Shown: positions 1 to 9,260, counted from the first letter of the stretch. The stretch is DNA of 64,000 nucleotides from Pelomonas caseinilytica (GCF_021353235.1 NZ_JAJTWT010000011.1:1-64000); one strand, 5' to 3'. Notes: a model not told the origin generated them from the letters alone. Program-made: numbers and translations.

Positions 1-118
1 TCGCGGACAGTTGACCTACCATCCGGCCCGTCACTCAGGCACCTCACTCAGGGTGTCCGCGATCGCCTGGAACACTGTCCGCGATCAGCCTGGAATGGGT
101 GTCCGCGATCAGTGGAAT
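1..118. mobile_element. Probable insertion-sequence end with repeated termini (IS21-like)
   Basis: Three direct copies of TGTCCGCGATC start at positions 54, 76 and 100, each followed by a TGGAA-type tail, with spacings of 22 and 24 bases. An inverted copy, TCGCGGACA, sits at positions 1-9. Short termini repeated two or three times are typical of IS21-family ends, where they bind the IstA transposase. No transposase gene lies in the window, so the body of the element would have to lie to the left. The RHS-like reading frame loses its repeat pattern exactly where these copies begin. Family assignment is inferred from pattern only. Confidence 0.6.
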
Positions 119-2939
119 ACGCACTCATGCCGGTGAGACGGCCCGCCCCGTCGTAGGTGTGCCCCACGGTAAGGGACTGGCCCTGGGCGCTGACAGTCTG
201 GGTCGTAAGCCGCCCGCCGGCGTCGTAGCCGAAAGCGATGCTGCCACCAGTGCCTGCCTGGTTGGTCAATCGGCCTTTGCCATATGCGTTCTGATCGTAG
301 GTGAACGTCTCACTGCTTCCTCCGGAGGTCCGTGAAGTCAGGCGGCCCAGTGCGTCATACCCGTTGGTGATCTGCTTGCCATCAGCCCTGGAGATAGAAG
401 TCAATCGACCGCCAATATCAAATCCGTAAGAGGTACTGCCGGTGTCTGGACTCGTTTGACTTGTTAGATCACCAAAGCCGTTATATCCGTAGCTGGTACT
501 CAGTGACCGCGGATCGGCAACTGACTTGAGAAAGCCCGAGGGGCTATAGACGCGCGTAATTTTCGCCCCATCCGGCAACGTTGATACCAACGGTCGATTC
601 CACGGATCGTAGGTTGTTGCCGTCTGACGATTGGCGGCGTCAGTGACGCTCAAAACGTTGCCGAGCGCGTCGTACTTTATAGTTTGCGATTGACCGTTCT
701 GGCCGGTTATCGAGGCAACCAGGCCGAGTTGGTTGTCAAAAACTTCAGTGGACGAGAATGTACCGGCGGCAGACGGACTGAACGTGGACCCATTCCATGA
801 AGCGATATTGCGGACACTGTGGGTCACTTGCGTGTTGGTACCCGGCACAAAGTCGAAACTGACGACTTCTCCGAGCCCATTCGATTGCGAGATGAGACGT
901 CCGTAGCTGGAGTAAGCGAAACCGGAAGCACTTCCATCTGATCGATTGATGGAGAGAACCTTGCCGTCACCCCGGTAGGATATCGATAGGGAACCCACAC
1001 CCGGGGTGCTCATTGAAATGGTACGGCCACGGCTATCGTAGCCCATCGAAGTTGCAACGCCGTTCGGATCCGTAATTGTCGCGGGCAATCCCAATCCATT
1101 GAAATTGGACTGGCTAGATACATTGCCGACCGCGTCGGTCACTGCAGATAGATTGCCCGTGGTGTCGTAAGCTGCAATGGTGGTCGCGCTGCCCGCTGGC
1201 AAAACACGGCTGCTCGTGATTGTCTGAATGGCCCCGTTGCCGTATGTCACGTATGAAAAGGTTGAATTTCTTGCGGGAGCGCCTGTCAAGAGATCCGTAA
1301 ACTTTGAAGTGGCAATCTCGCGACCACGCGTTGTGGAGGTGTATGTATAGTCATACTGCATCACACCTTTGCCATCGGCGCCAGTCCCGACGATCCTGGT
1401 CAAATCGAATGGATCATTGGAAGAAACGTTTGTATACGTGTACGTAGTTGTGTAGGCGGCGGAAGTTCCACTTGCGACAGTCTTGCTGAGCAATACTCCG
1501 TCAATATTGTAGGAATACGTGCTGGTGTTGTTGTTGAAATCGGTCGATTGCGAAACGAATCCGTTGGCGTCGTATGTGAGGCTGGCAGCGGCTGACGGGC
1601 AGCTATTTGTTCCCGTGGTTTGAGTGCTCGCCAGGAGCTTTTGGCCTTTGACCGTAGTGAAGTTATAGGTCGTTGATTGCCCTCGCACGTCCGTCATCGT
1701 CGTTGCGTTGGCGGTATACGAGTAGGTATCTGAAACGGTGCCGTCAGTGGACGTGACATGCGACACACGACCATCGCTCTGGTAGGAGTAGGTGGTGGCG
1801 CGAACGCCATCGACTGCATAGCCTGTTAGCCGCGTCGGTCCTGCCGGGTCTTCGTAGTAGTAAGTAAAAATGCCGTCCGACGAATTGGGCGGGGTCACCG
1901 TAGTCAAATTGCCATTGCCGTCGTAAGCATAGTTCCAGACTCGACCGTCCGGAGCGGTCACGGAGGTAACGTGCGAGCCCGTCCACCCAAATTGGACGCT
2001 GGAACCAGAAAGATTGACAATAGACGTCAATCGGCGACCCGCATCGCGATTGAAGGTATAAATCGTCTTCCCACCTCGGATAACAGAATCAATCTTGTAG
2101 GTGCCTAATGTGTTTGCGGCGCCGCCGGTCGAGAACATGTACGTCGTGCTACCTACCGCCACAGCGATGCGATTGACGCCGGCCCAAGAGGCGATGATGT
2201 GCCCCATACCTGCAGGACCTGAGTTCGGGTTATTGAGAAGCGTCCAACCGTTGGAAGTTACCCAAGGCCCCATGCCTACCGGTGGGTTGTAGTGAAAAAA
2301 GATATAGGAACTTCCGTCAGGAAGGTAGAAGACGAAGCTGTCCGGCGTGCATTGTTGCCCCCACTGCGTGCCATAGTTCCGGCACGTAAAGTTGGACACT
2401 ACCAGGTCGGGATATTCGATGTTTGCGGTCCAATTGGGCCCAAACATGCTGCCATTCGTCACTTCAGAGGCATAGGTGCGAGTTAGCGGCATTCCCAATA
2501 ACGACGCGTGTGGGAAATCGCTATGGGAGAGGCGCTTGGCGCCTGAAGAAAAGATCACCGGATGAGGTGACGACGGATTCGTAGCAGGGGCCTGTCCACT
2601 CTGACCGCAAGGCTGCGGGCCAGGCGAGCCGACGCCCGGGCCGATCTGACTCAACCCGCCTCCCGCTGGCATTGGCGGTTGCCCGAGGTTCGTGCCACCA
2701 CTGCCCCAGCCATTGAGACTTCCGCCGCACTCACTTCCGCGGCAATGCCAGCCGCCGTCGGCATCCGTCCACGTTGGTGTCGTGATCACTTGCGGGGGAC
2801 ACACAGGCTTGAGGTCCGCGCCCATAGGGCATTCGTAACCACCGGCGTATGCCGATTGGGCAAGGATGAATCCGGCCGTTACGGCAACATATCGAATCCC
2901 TCGCCGTGCAAATTGCACAGCATCAGCTATTGAAGCCAT
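48..2939 (-). CDS. Exported YD-repeat (RHS-like) protein, 3' end disrupted
   Basis: The predicted protein has 963 residues. Residues 1-32 are a signal peptide (hydrophobic VAVTAGFILAQ then AYA). A Gly/Pro-rich segment follows, then an RHS N-terminal domain, and from about residue 300 many YD repeats with GYDxxGRLT or YDANGFV cores. Such proteins form large beta-barrel-like shells that are secreted or surface-bound, often carrying a C-terminal toxin. The conserved RHS core terminus and any toxin tip are missing. The last about 25 codons translate the insertion-sequence repeats at 48-118, so the frame is truncated. An AGGGAAC sequence precedes the ATG. Codon use is less GC-biased than in the neighbours, which suggests acquisition by transfer. 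It is probably a decaying gene. Confidence 0.82.
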   Translation of the reverse strand: MASIADAVQFARRGIRYVAVTAGFILAQSAYAGGYECPMGADLKPVCPPQVITTPTWTDADGGWHCRGSECGGSLNGWGSGGTNLGQPPMPAGGGLSQIGPGVGSPGPQPCGQSGQAPATNPSSPHPVIFSSGAKRLSHSDFPHASLLGMPLTRTYASEVTNGSMFGPNWTANIEYPDLVVSNFTCRNYGTQWGQQCTPDSFVFYLPDGSSYIFFHYNPPVGMGPWVTSNGWTLLNNPNSGPAGMGHIIASWAGVNRIAVAVGSTTYMFSTGGAANTLGTYKIDSVIRGGKTIYTFNRDAGRRLTSIVNLSGSSVQFGWTGSHVTSVTAPDGRVWNYAYDGNGNLTTVTPPNSSDGIFTYYYEDPAGPTRLTGYAVDGVRATTYSYQSDGRVSHVTSTDGTVSDTYSYTANATTMTDVRGQSTTYNFTTVKGQKLLASTQTTGTNSCPSAAASLTYDANGFVSQSTDFNNNTSTYSYNIDGVLLSKTVASGTSAAYTTTYTYTNVSSNDPFDLTRIVGTGADGKGVMQYDYTYTSTTRGREIATSKFTDLLTGAPARNSTFSYVTYGNGAIQTITSSRVLPAGSATTIAAYDTTGNLSAVTDAVGNVSSQSNFNGLGLPATITDPNGVATSMGYDSRGRTISMSTPGVGSLSISYRGDGKVLSINRSDGSASGFAYSSYGRLISQSNGLGEVVSFDFVPGTNTQVTHSVRNIASWNGSTFSPSAAGTFSSTEVFDNQLGLVASITGQNGQSQTIKYDALGNVLSVTDAANRQTATTYDPWNRPLVSTLPDGAKITRVYSPSGFLKSVADPRSLSTSYGYNGFGDLTSQTSPDTGSTSYGFDIGGRLTSISRADGKQITNGYDALGRLTSRTSGGSSETFTYDQNAYGKGRLTNQAGTGGSIAFGYDAGGRLTTQTVSAQGQSLTVGHTYDGAGRLTGMSAYSTDRGHPFQADRGQCSRRSRTP

Positions 2940-3147
2940 GGCGTTCCCTGGTGGTAGTTGAAAGCATCGGGGCGTCAGACCGAATCAAACGCGACAGCAA
3001 CGGAACAACGTCACCGCGGACGTGTCCGCGAGGCCTGAGGGCAACTGGCGTGACAAGCGAGACGGCCGAGGTTGACGCGGATCGACGCCGACAAGGCGCA
3101 GCGCATACCTCGGTTGCCTTGCGAAAGGTGCTTGCGAGCGGCGTCAC
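2923..3147 (-). CDS. Possible 74-residue leader ORF upstream of the RHS-like gene
   Basis: A GTG start at 3147 follows a near-perfect Shine-Dalgarno (GGGAGGAG on the minus strand, 3153-3160) with a 5-base spacer. The frame runs into the start of the RHS-like gene and overlaps it by 17 bases in another frame. The product is Arg/Ser/Thr-rich, with no membrane segment and no family I recognise. The strong ribosome site is the main argument that it is translated. It could be a coupling leader or a fortuitous frame. Confidence 0.3.
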   Translation of the reverse strand: MTPLASTFRKATEVCAAPCRRRSASTSAVSLVTPVALRPRGHVRGDVVPLLSRLIRSDAPMLSTTTRERHGFNS

Positions 3148-3421
3148 GCTGTCTCCTCCCTTTTTGCCGGAAAGGATGCCGACTGAAAAGCTAGTTAGTT
3201 TTCTTATAAAACCAATCAGTCGCGACGTTAGATGACTGCGTTGTCAGCGGACAAGGGGGTGCTTTCCTGTCCCCAGAAGGCGGCTCGGGCACGCGCTGTG
3301 TACGCTCAGGAGGGGGGAGGCCTTTGGCGCGAGGCACTGATTTCGACGTACCCCATGGTTCTCCACGGCACGCCGACCGGTGGGAAGAATTTGAGGACGG
3401 CGCGCGTTGCGCCGCTCCGCC
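2940..3421. other. Intergenic region, mostly without recognised genes
   Basis: Apart from the possible 74-residue ORF above, I see no gene here. Positions 3190-3225 are clearly AT-richer than the surroundings (for example TTCTTATAAAACC), and this is the likely promoter area for the leftward RHS-like gene. No convincing hairpin terminator was seen for the convergent side. Confidence 0.5.
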
Positions 3422-4762
3422 TCAAGGCGCGTCGATCTGCCTGTGCCTCGGCACCAGCAGCTTCATCAGGCACCAGGCGGCCAGGTAGGCCAGGGCGCAC
3501 AGCGAGAACATGATCATGTAGCCCGTGGCCAGCTCGCCCCGAGCGCCGTAGGCATCGAAGATCGAGCCGCCGAGCTTGGAGACGACCACGCCGCCCAGGC
3601 CACCGGCCATGCCGCCGATGCCGACGACCGTGGCGACGGCATGCTTGGGGAACATGTCGGACACCGTCGTGAAGAGATTGGCCGACCACGCCTGGTGGGC
3701 CGACGCGCCGACGCCGATCAGCAGCACGGGCAGCCAGTAGCTGATGCCGCCCAACGGTTGGGCCAGCAGCACCGCCAACGGGAAGAAGGCGATGACGAGC
3801 ATGGCGCGCATGCGGCCCTCGTAGGGCGCAAGGCCGCGCGCCATGAAGAAGGCCGGGAACCAGCCACCACCGATGCTGCCCACCATGGTCATGCTGTAAA
3901 GGACGGCGAGCGGCAGCGCGATCTGCGTCGTGCTCATGCCGTACTGCCCCGCCAGGTACTTGGGCAGCCAGAACAGGTAGAACCACCAGACGCCGTCGGT
4001 CATGAACTTGCCGACGACGAAGGCCCAGGTCTGGCGATGGGCGAGCAGGCGGAACCACGGCAGCCTGGCGCCGTCGACGGCCGGCGGCGGCTCGCGGTCG
4101 CTGTCGATGTGGGCCAGCTCCGCGGCGCCAAGGCGCTTCTGGCGGCTCGGCGTGTCGTAATAGACCTGCCACAGCACCATCCACAGGAAGCCGATGGCGC
4201 CGATGGCGATGAAGGCCATCTGCCAGCCCCAGTTGACAGCGATCCAAGGAACCGTCAGCGGCGCGAGGATGGCGCCGACGTTGGCGCCGGAGTTGAAGAT
4301 GCCGGTGGCGAAGGAGCGCTCCTGCTTGGGGAAGTACTCGGCCGTGGCCTTGATGGCGGCGGGAAAGTTGCCCGCCTCGCCGACGGCCAGCACCAGGCGC
4401 GAGGCCATGAAGCCCGCGAGCGACGCCGGCAGCCCGATGCCCAGCGCCACCAGCACGCCGCCGACGGGCACGGCGAAGGCATGCATCAGCGCACCGAGCG
4501 ACCACACCGCGACGGCGATGAGGAAGGCGCGCTTGGTGCCGATGGCGTCGATGAAGCGGCCGGCGAACAACATCGAGATCGCATAGCCGAACTGGAAGAC
4601 CGCGGTGACGTTGGCGTAGTCGGAGTTGGACCAGGCGAACTCCTTGGAGAGTGCGGGCGCAAGCAGGCTCAGCACCTGACGGTCCAGGTAGTTGACCGTG
4701 GTGGCGAAGAACAGCAGCGCGCAGATCGTCCACCGGTAGTTGCCCATCGTGGCTGGAGTCAT
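3422..4762 (-). CDS. MFS transporter, ExuT/ACS (hexuronate-like) family
   Basis: This 446-residue protein has the pattern of about 12 membrane helices of the major facilitator superfamily. The N-terminal stretch WTICALLFFATTVNYLDRQV and the following GYAISMLFAGRFIDAIGTK are characteristic of the anion:cation symporter branch (ExuT, GudP, DgoT), which imports hexuronates, aldarates and related sugar acids by proton symport in the inner membrane. It starts 15 bases downstream of the GH35 gene stop on the same strand, with a GAGG ribosome site in the gap. The two genes are therefore almost surely co-transcribed, and it may import a product released by the GH35 enzyme. The exact substrate cannot be told from the sequence. 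Confidence 0.92.
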   Translation of the reverse strand: MTPATMGNYRWTICALLFFATTVNYLDRQVLSLLAPALSKEFAWSNSDYANVTAVFQFGYAISMLFAGRFIDAIGTKRAFLIAVAVWSLGALMHAFAVPVGGVLVALGIGLPASLAGFMASRLVLAVGEAGNFPAAIKATAEYFPKQERSFATGIFNSGANVGAILAPLTVPWIAVNWGWQMAFIAIGAIGFLWMVLWQVYYDTPSRQKRLGAAELAHIDSDREPPPAVDGARLPWFRLLAHRQTWAFVVGKFMTDGVWWFYLFWLPKYLAGQYGMSTTQIALPLAVLYSMTMVGSIGGGWFPAFFMARGLAPYEGRMRAMLVIAFFPLAVLLAQPLGGISYWLPVLLIGVGASAHQAWSANLFTTVSDMFPKHAVATVVGIGGMAGGLGGVVVSKLGGSIFDAYGARGELATGYMIMFSLCALAYLAAWCLMKLLVPRHRQIDAP

Positions 4763-4777
4763 CGGGATAGCCTCGGT

Positions 4778-7132
4778 TCAGTTCTGCTCGACGAGCTTGT
4801 CGCCGACGAAGATGCGGTAGTGGCGGATGCGGCCGGTCACGCCTTCCGGCCCCTGACGTGGTGTGTAGCGCAGGCCGGCGATGTCCGCCGAGGCGCCGAA
4901 ATCGATGATGAGCCGGGGCGGACCCAAGGGCCTGACCACATCGCTGTAGGCCGTGTGCCAGTAGTCGGCGGCCTGGCCGTTGATGGCGTTCAGCGCGCTG
5001 CCATCTTCCTTACGCGCCTCCTCGCTGCTGGCGTAGGCGATGGTCCACGCCGCCTGGTTCAGCGGCCTCCCCTGCCCGTCCAGCAGCGCCAGCTCGGCGA
5101 TGGCCGCATGGGGCTTGCCGTCGAAGCTGTCGAGCGCCTCGATGCAGAGCTGGCGGCCATGGGCCGCCGCCGCGAAGCGCACGTCCTGCGTCGCCGGTCC
5201 GCTGGCGAACCTACCCTCGTGCACGGGCGCCAGCCCCGCCAGGCGCGGACGCGCGGTGTTGAACGGGCGCTTCAGGTCGCGGCCGGGTTGCAGCTGGTCG
5301 AGGATGGGCGTCGTCAGGCCGGCGATGCGGTTGGCCCGCGGGCCGGTCAGGTCGAGCACGACGACCTCGTTGCGGCCAGCCCTGAGCCACGGCCCCGGCA
5401 GATACATCGTCTGCGTGGGGCCGATGCTCCAGTAGCGGCCCAGGCAACGGCCATTGACCCAGACGATGCCCTGGCCCCAGGCCGACATGTCGAGAAAGGT
5501 GTCGGCGGAGGCCGTCGCGTCGAAACTGCCACGCCAGAAGGCCGGGCCGGACGAGCGCCGAGGCTGCCAGCGAAGGGGCGGCAGCTCGGCGTCGGCGCCG
5601 AAATCGATGGCGCGGATCTCCCAGCCGGTCAGTTCCTGCGTCTCGTCCCTGGCCGTGCGCAGCGTCACCGGGCCCTGCAAGCCCTTGCGGTCATGCACCT
5701 CCATGCCGAAGTTCACGCGGGCAATCGTGTAGAGCAGGATCTCGATCACGGTGTCGCGGGGGCATGCCGGCAGGTCCACGCCGAAGCGCCGGTAGCGCGT
5801 GTCCAGGGTGCCGACCAGGCGGCCGCCGACGAACACCCAGGCCAGGTCACGTGCGTTGGCGGCTTCCAGCCGCCGGGCCGGGCCGGCGGGCAGCGTGGCG
5901 CGGTAGGCCACCAGCCCGCGGCTGATGTCGTACTGCTCGATGTTCTCTGGCGACCGTGCATGGATGGCCCGGGACGGCAGATTGGCCAGCACCGGCGCCG
6001 TCTCGTCGAGGCTGAACTCGGGAATCGCCATCACCGGCGGGCGGGCCGGCGGATCGGGCAGGACCTCGCCCTCCTCCAGATGCCGGGCCAGGCATTCGCG
6101 GTAGGTGCGGAACTTGTCGCCCACCCAGCCTGCCTCGCCAATGGGCGCGTCGTAGTCGTAGCTCGTCGTGTCGGGGCGGAAGGGCCGGTCGCAGCCGCCC
6201 CAGAGGCCGAAGCTCGTGCCGCCATGAGCCATGTAGAGGCTGAACGATCCGTTGGCATTCAGCATCGCGTCGATGTCCTGGATGGCACGCACGTTGTCGC
6301 CGCGGCGGTGCGGTGCGCCCCAGGTGTCGAACCAGCCGGAGTAGTACTCGCCGCACATCTGCGGCCCCTTTTGCAGCTCGGCCAGCGCCTTGAAGCCGCC
6401 CGCCGGGTCGCTGCCGAAGTTGGCGACCGTGAGCAGCTCCGGGATATGCGTCCTCGCGACCGCGCCGGTCGGATTGCACTGGAACAGCGGCACGTCGAAG
6501 CCGCCGTCGAGCACGGCCTGACGCATCACCTGCATGTAGGCCTTGTCGTCGCTGAGGAAGCCGTATTCGTTCTCGACCTGCACCATCAGGATAGGGCCGC
6601 CCTGCGTGACCTGCATCGACCCCAGCACGCGCCCCACCTCCTTCAACCAACGCCGCGCCGGCTGCACGAAGGCCTCATCCCTGCTGCGCAGGAAAGCATC
6701 TCCAGGATGCTTCAACAGCCACCAAGGCAGGCCTCCCATCTCCCACTCGGCGCAGGCATAGGGGCCCGGCCGCAGGATGACCCACAGGCCCTCGGCCTGG
6801 GCCTGACGGCAGAACTCCGCGGCATCGCGCTGGTCCTCCCACTGGTAGTGGCCTTCGCTCCATTCGTGGTAGTTCCAGAACAGATAGGCGCAGACCGTGT
6901 TCATGCCCATGGCCTTGATGGCCTGCAACCGGTGCTTCCAATACTCGCGGGGCACGCGGGCGAAGTGCATTTCGCCGCAGCGGATCTGCAGGGGTTTCCC
7001 GTCGAGCAGGAAGTCCGTCTCGCCGATCGCGAAGCGCTGCTGCGCTGCGCTGGCGGTGGTTGGATGGAGCAGCAAGCTCACGCCGGAGGCAGCCGCCCCG
7101 AGCAGTCGGCGACGAGGGAGGAGAACGGTCAT
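4778..7132 (-). CDS. Exported beta-galactosidase, glycoside hydrolase family 35
   Basis: The 784-residue protein begins with a Tat-like leader (RRRLLG at residues 7-12, then a hydrophobic stretch ending near ASA-A at about residue 30), so it probably acts in the periplasm. The GH35 TIM barrel follows. The motif QVENEYG carries the predicted acid/base Glu189, and CGEYYSGWFDTWG carries the predicted nucleophile Glu262. The C-terminal half contains jelly-roll segments (WVNGRCLGRYWSIGP) and a last discoidin-like part. The family removes terminal beta-galactose residues from oligosaccharides or glycans. The gene heads a two-gene unit with the ExuT-like transporter. An inverted repeat lies 45-62 bases upstream of its start. 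Confidence 0.93.
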   Translation of the reverse strand: MTVLLPRRRLLGAAASGVSLLLHPTTASAAQQRFAIGETDFLLDGKPLQIRCGEMHFARVPREYWKHRLQAIKAMGMNTVCAYLFWNYHEWSEGHYQWEDQRDAAEFCRQAQAEGLWVILRPGPYACAEWEMGGLPWWLLKHPGDAFLRSRDEAFVQPARRWLKEVGRVLGSMQVTQGGPILMVQVENEYGFLSDDKAYMQVMRQAVLDGGFDVPLFQCNPTGAVARTHIPELLTVANFGSDPAGGFKALAELQKGPQMCGEYYSGWFDTWGAPHRRGDNVRAIQDIDAMLNANGSFSLYMAHGGTSFGLWGGCDRPFRPDTTSYDYDAPIGEAGWVGDKFRTYRECLARHLEEGEVLPDPPARPPVMAIPEFSLDETAPVLANLPSRAIHARSPENIEQYDISRGLVAYRATLPAGPARRLEAANARDLAWVFVGGRLVGTLDTRYRRFGVDLPACPRDTVIEILLYTIARVNFGMEVHDRKGLQGPVTLRTARDETQELTGWEIRAIDFGADAELPPLRWQPRRSSGPAFWRGSFDATASADTFLDMSAWGQGIVWVNGRCLGRYWSIGPTQTMYLPGPWLRAGRNEVVVLDLTGPRANRIAGLTTPILDQLQPGRDLKRPFNTARPRLAGLAPVHEGRFASGPATQDVRFAAAAHGRQLCIEALDSFDGKPHAAIAELALLDGQGRPLNQAAWTIAYASSEEARKEDGSALNAINGQAADYWHTAYSDVVRPLGPPRLIIDFGASADIAGLRYTPRQGPEGVTGRIRHYRIFVGDKLVEQN

Positions 7133-7176
7133 GACGGATGCCGGGTCGCGACCGACGCCTGACTTGGCGCGACATT

Positions 7177-7194
7177 CACTGTGACAGGTCAGTG
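7177..7194. promoter_or_regulatory. Inverted repeat upstream of the GH35 gene
   Basis: CACTG-N8-CAGTG occurs 45-62 bases upstream of the GH35 start, with a nested TGAC-AG-GTCA. It differs from the TAGTCAYMRCTA motif found at the neighbouring TetR-linked promoters. This suggests that the GH35-transporter unit answers to another regulator. It may be a chance repeat. Confidence 0.3.
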
Positions 7195-7283
7195 CAGGCT
7201 AGCACCGCCGGCCTTCTCGTTCGTATGCCGTTTTGCGGACGTCGCATCCAAAGTTCATATAGCTGGGCGGCAGCGCCCTCCCC

Positions 7284-7961
7284 TCAGGCGCCCTGGCGTC
7301 TCTCCGCCGCGGCCAGCCGGTCCAGTTGGCTGGCCATCATGCCCCCCAGCATCCGGGCCACGGCCTTGGGGTCCAGCGGCTCGTCGAACAGCATCTCGAT
7401 GGACGCATAGATCATCTCCACCACGAGACGGCTGGCCAGGCGCAGTTCGGAAGGCTCGGCAGCAGGAAACGCCCCGGCCAGCAAGCGGGCCTGGGACTCC
7501 GTGACGGCTGCGTGCGATGACAACCTCACCTGCTGCAGCGCTGGCACGGCGCGCAGCGCACGCATGATCCATATCCCGGCCTCCGTGCGCCGGGTCACCT
7601 CGAAAGTGTCGAGCAGCAGCCCTTCCAGGGCTCGCGCCAGGGCCGGCGCATCCTGGGTGAATACCGCCGGGCACATCCACCTCTCGACACATGCGTTCTG
7701 GCGCTCCATGAGGCGCTGCCCCAGCTCCGACAGCAAGGCATATTTGTTCGGAAAGTAGCGGTACAGCGCCGGCGGCGTCACACCGGCCCGCTTGCACACC
7801 AGGTTGGTGGAGAGCCGCTCGATGCCGACCTCGTCCAAGGTCAGCGCCGCCGCTTGCAGGATGCGCTCGAAGGTGTCGGCAGCGCGCTGCTGGGCCGGCT
7901 GAACCTTGGTGGTCAGCTCAGGTTGCGGCCGGAGCGCTCCGGGCGCGTCGGCTTTCGTCAT
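7284..7961 (-). CDS. TetR/AcrR-family transcriptional regulator (copy 1)
   Basis: I place the start at the ATG at 7961 (MTKADAPG), giving 225 residues. An upstream in-frame start would run the coding region through the operator-like site at 8021-8032. The N-terminal helix-turn-helix reads TFERILQAAALTLDEVG...LVCKRAGVTPPALYRYFPNK, and the rest is a helical ligand-binding domain. It is clearly paralogous to the regulator at 19264-19944: both share GIE-x-LSTNL, TPPALYxYFPNKYA and LGQRLMxRQN. It is divergent from the MFS gene at 8051. The shared operator between them argues for autoregulation and control of the transporter, probably with a pathway intermediate as inducer. Confidence 0.93.
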   Translation of the reverse strand: MTKADAPGALRPQPELTTKVQPAQQRAADTFERILQAAALTLDEVGIERLSTNLVCKRAGVTPPALYRYFPNKYALLSELGQRLMERQNACVERWMCPAVFTQDAPALARALEGLLLDTFEVTRRTEAGIWIMRALRAVPALQQVRLSSHAAVTESQARLLAGAFPAAEPSELRLASRLVVEMIYASIEMLFDEPLDPKAVARMLGGMMASQLDRLAAAERRQGA

Positions 7962-8017
7962 GGTCGTTCGGGATTGCCCGGGCACACGCGCCCTCCAAAT
8001 CAGTAGCCACGACCATA

Positions 8018-8035
8018 TGATAGTCACAGCTATAT
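8018..8035. promoter_or_regulatory. Operator site A of the shared TetR-linked motif
   Basis: TAGTCACAGCTA at 8021-8032 lies between the divergent TetR copy 1 and MFS genes. It overlaps a TATATT box at 8031-8036 that could be the -10 element of the MFS promoter. The same core occurs at 9264, 9281 and 19198, each time just ahead of a gene of this cluster. Confidence 0.65.
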
Positions 8036-8050
8036 TTTTTGACGGACATC

Positions 8051-9211
8051 ATGCAACGCAAAGAGATCGATGCATCGAACCTGATGGCTGCGCTGGCCGT
8101 CGGCTCCATCGCGCTGCTCGTCCTCGGCCTGCAGCCCATCCTCCTGGGCGAATTGCTCAACGCCAGGCGGGTCAGCCTCGAAGGCGTCGGGCTCGTGGCC
8201 ATGGCCGAGATCGTGGCCGTCGGGCTCGGTGTGCTGGCGGGCGACCTGGCGCAGCCGCTGTCACGCTTGCGCTCCGTTGCAGTCCTGGCCGCGTTGGCCT
8301 CGGGTGCCATCGACATCTGCACCCTGCGAATCGAAGGCGATGTCGGCTTCGCGCTGATCCGCGCTGCGGCCGGCCTTGCCGAGGGCTTGCTGGTGTGGGT
8401 CGCCACGGCGGTGATCGTGCGGTGCGCCAAGCCCGACCGCGTGGCCGGCATCTTTTTCGTGGTGCAGACGGCGGCTCAGGCCCTGCTCGGCCTGCTGCTG
8501 GCCCGTCTGGTGATACCCGCCTTCGGCTGGTCCGGCGCGTTCATGGTCCTGGCCGGCCTCATGGCGCCAGTCGTCGTGATCGCCCTTTTTCTGCCTGGGC
8601 AGTTGGCTGCACTGGTGCCGCCGGCACTGAGCGGCTTCGTCTGGTCCGCGCGCACCGCGCTGCCGCTGCTCGCGGTCTTCCTTCAGCTGGCGACATTGGG
8701 GTCGCTCTGGGCCTATGTCGAGCCCTTGGGAAAAGATGCCGGCCTGCCGGCCCAGGCCGTCGAGACCCTGATCGCCATCTGCCTGGGCGTGCAGGTGCTG
8801 GGGGGGAGCTGCGGCTCGGCGCTGGTGAGGAAACTCCGCACGCCGACCACCCTCCTCCTCGGCTCGGGCGTGCTCGGTGTCGTGGCGCTGTCCGTGGCAG
8901 GCACCGCGGCAGGGCACACGATGGAGTTCGCGGTTCTTTGCGGCGTGTTCTCCTTCACCTGGCTGTTCATCACCCCGTTCCAGATGCGCCTGGCCTTCGA
9001 TGCCGACGGCAGCGGCCGAATCGCCTCGCTGGTCCCGGCGGCCCAGGTCTTCGGCATCGCCTTCGGCCCGCTGGCGGCCTCTTTCGTCGTCGAAGGCGAA
9101 CAAGCCCGCTCCGTTCCTCTCGTCAGCGCCGCCTTCGCGGCGGGCGCCATGGCGACGCTGGCCCTCGGCATGGCCTGGCACCGGCGCGGCCACCCGCAAG
9201 TCGACGCGTGA
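8051..9211 (+). CDS. MFS transporter
   Basis: The 386-residue protein is almost wholly hydrophobic helices with MFS-like spacing. There is an Arg-rich loop near residues 75-80 and a long series of Ala/Leu/Val/Gly helices to the end. I chose the ATG at 8051 because ACGGACATC in front of it can serve as a weak ribosome site; an in-frame TTG lies 12 bases earlier. It belongs to the superfamily by hydropathy and layout rather than by a clear signature motif, so its direction and substrate are unknown. Its place next to TetR copy 1 and the kinase operon suggests that it imports the substrate of that pathway. The shared operator motif supports joint control. Confidence 0.85.
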   Translation: MQRKEIDASNLMAALAVGSIALLVLGLQPILLGELLNARRVSLEGVGLVAMAEIVAVGLGVLAGDLAQPLSRLRSVAVLAALASGAIDICTLRIEGDVGFALIRAAAGLAEGLLVWVATAVIVRCAKPDRVAGIFFVVQTAAQALLGLLLARLVIPAFGWSGAFMVLAGLMAPVVVIALFLPGQLAALVPPALSGFVWSARTALPLLAVFLQLATLGSLWAYVEPLGKDAGLPAQAVETLIAICLGVQVLGGSCGSALVRKLRTPTTLLLGSGVLGVVALSVAGTAAGHTMEFAVLCGVFSFTWLFITPFQMRLAFDADGSGRIASLVPAAQVFGIAFGPLAASFVVEGEQARSVPLVSAAFAAGAMATLALGMAWHRRGHPQVDA

Positions 9212-9260
9212 CGGCCCGGCCGCGCCTACGGGTTTCCGCGAGCCTTTCGTACCCCTTTAA

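Noticed and set aside
3407-7162. A 1251-codon open frame on the plus strand across the GH35 and transporter genes
   Set aside because: It is antisense to two clear genes, has the Arg/Ala/Gly/His composition of GC-driven antisense frames and no recognisable domain.
7962-8027. N-terminal extension of TetR copy 1 by 22 codons
   Set aside because: It would place the start within the shared operator and promoter, and the helix-turn-helix family start fits the ATG at 7961.
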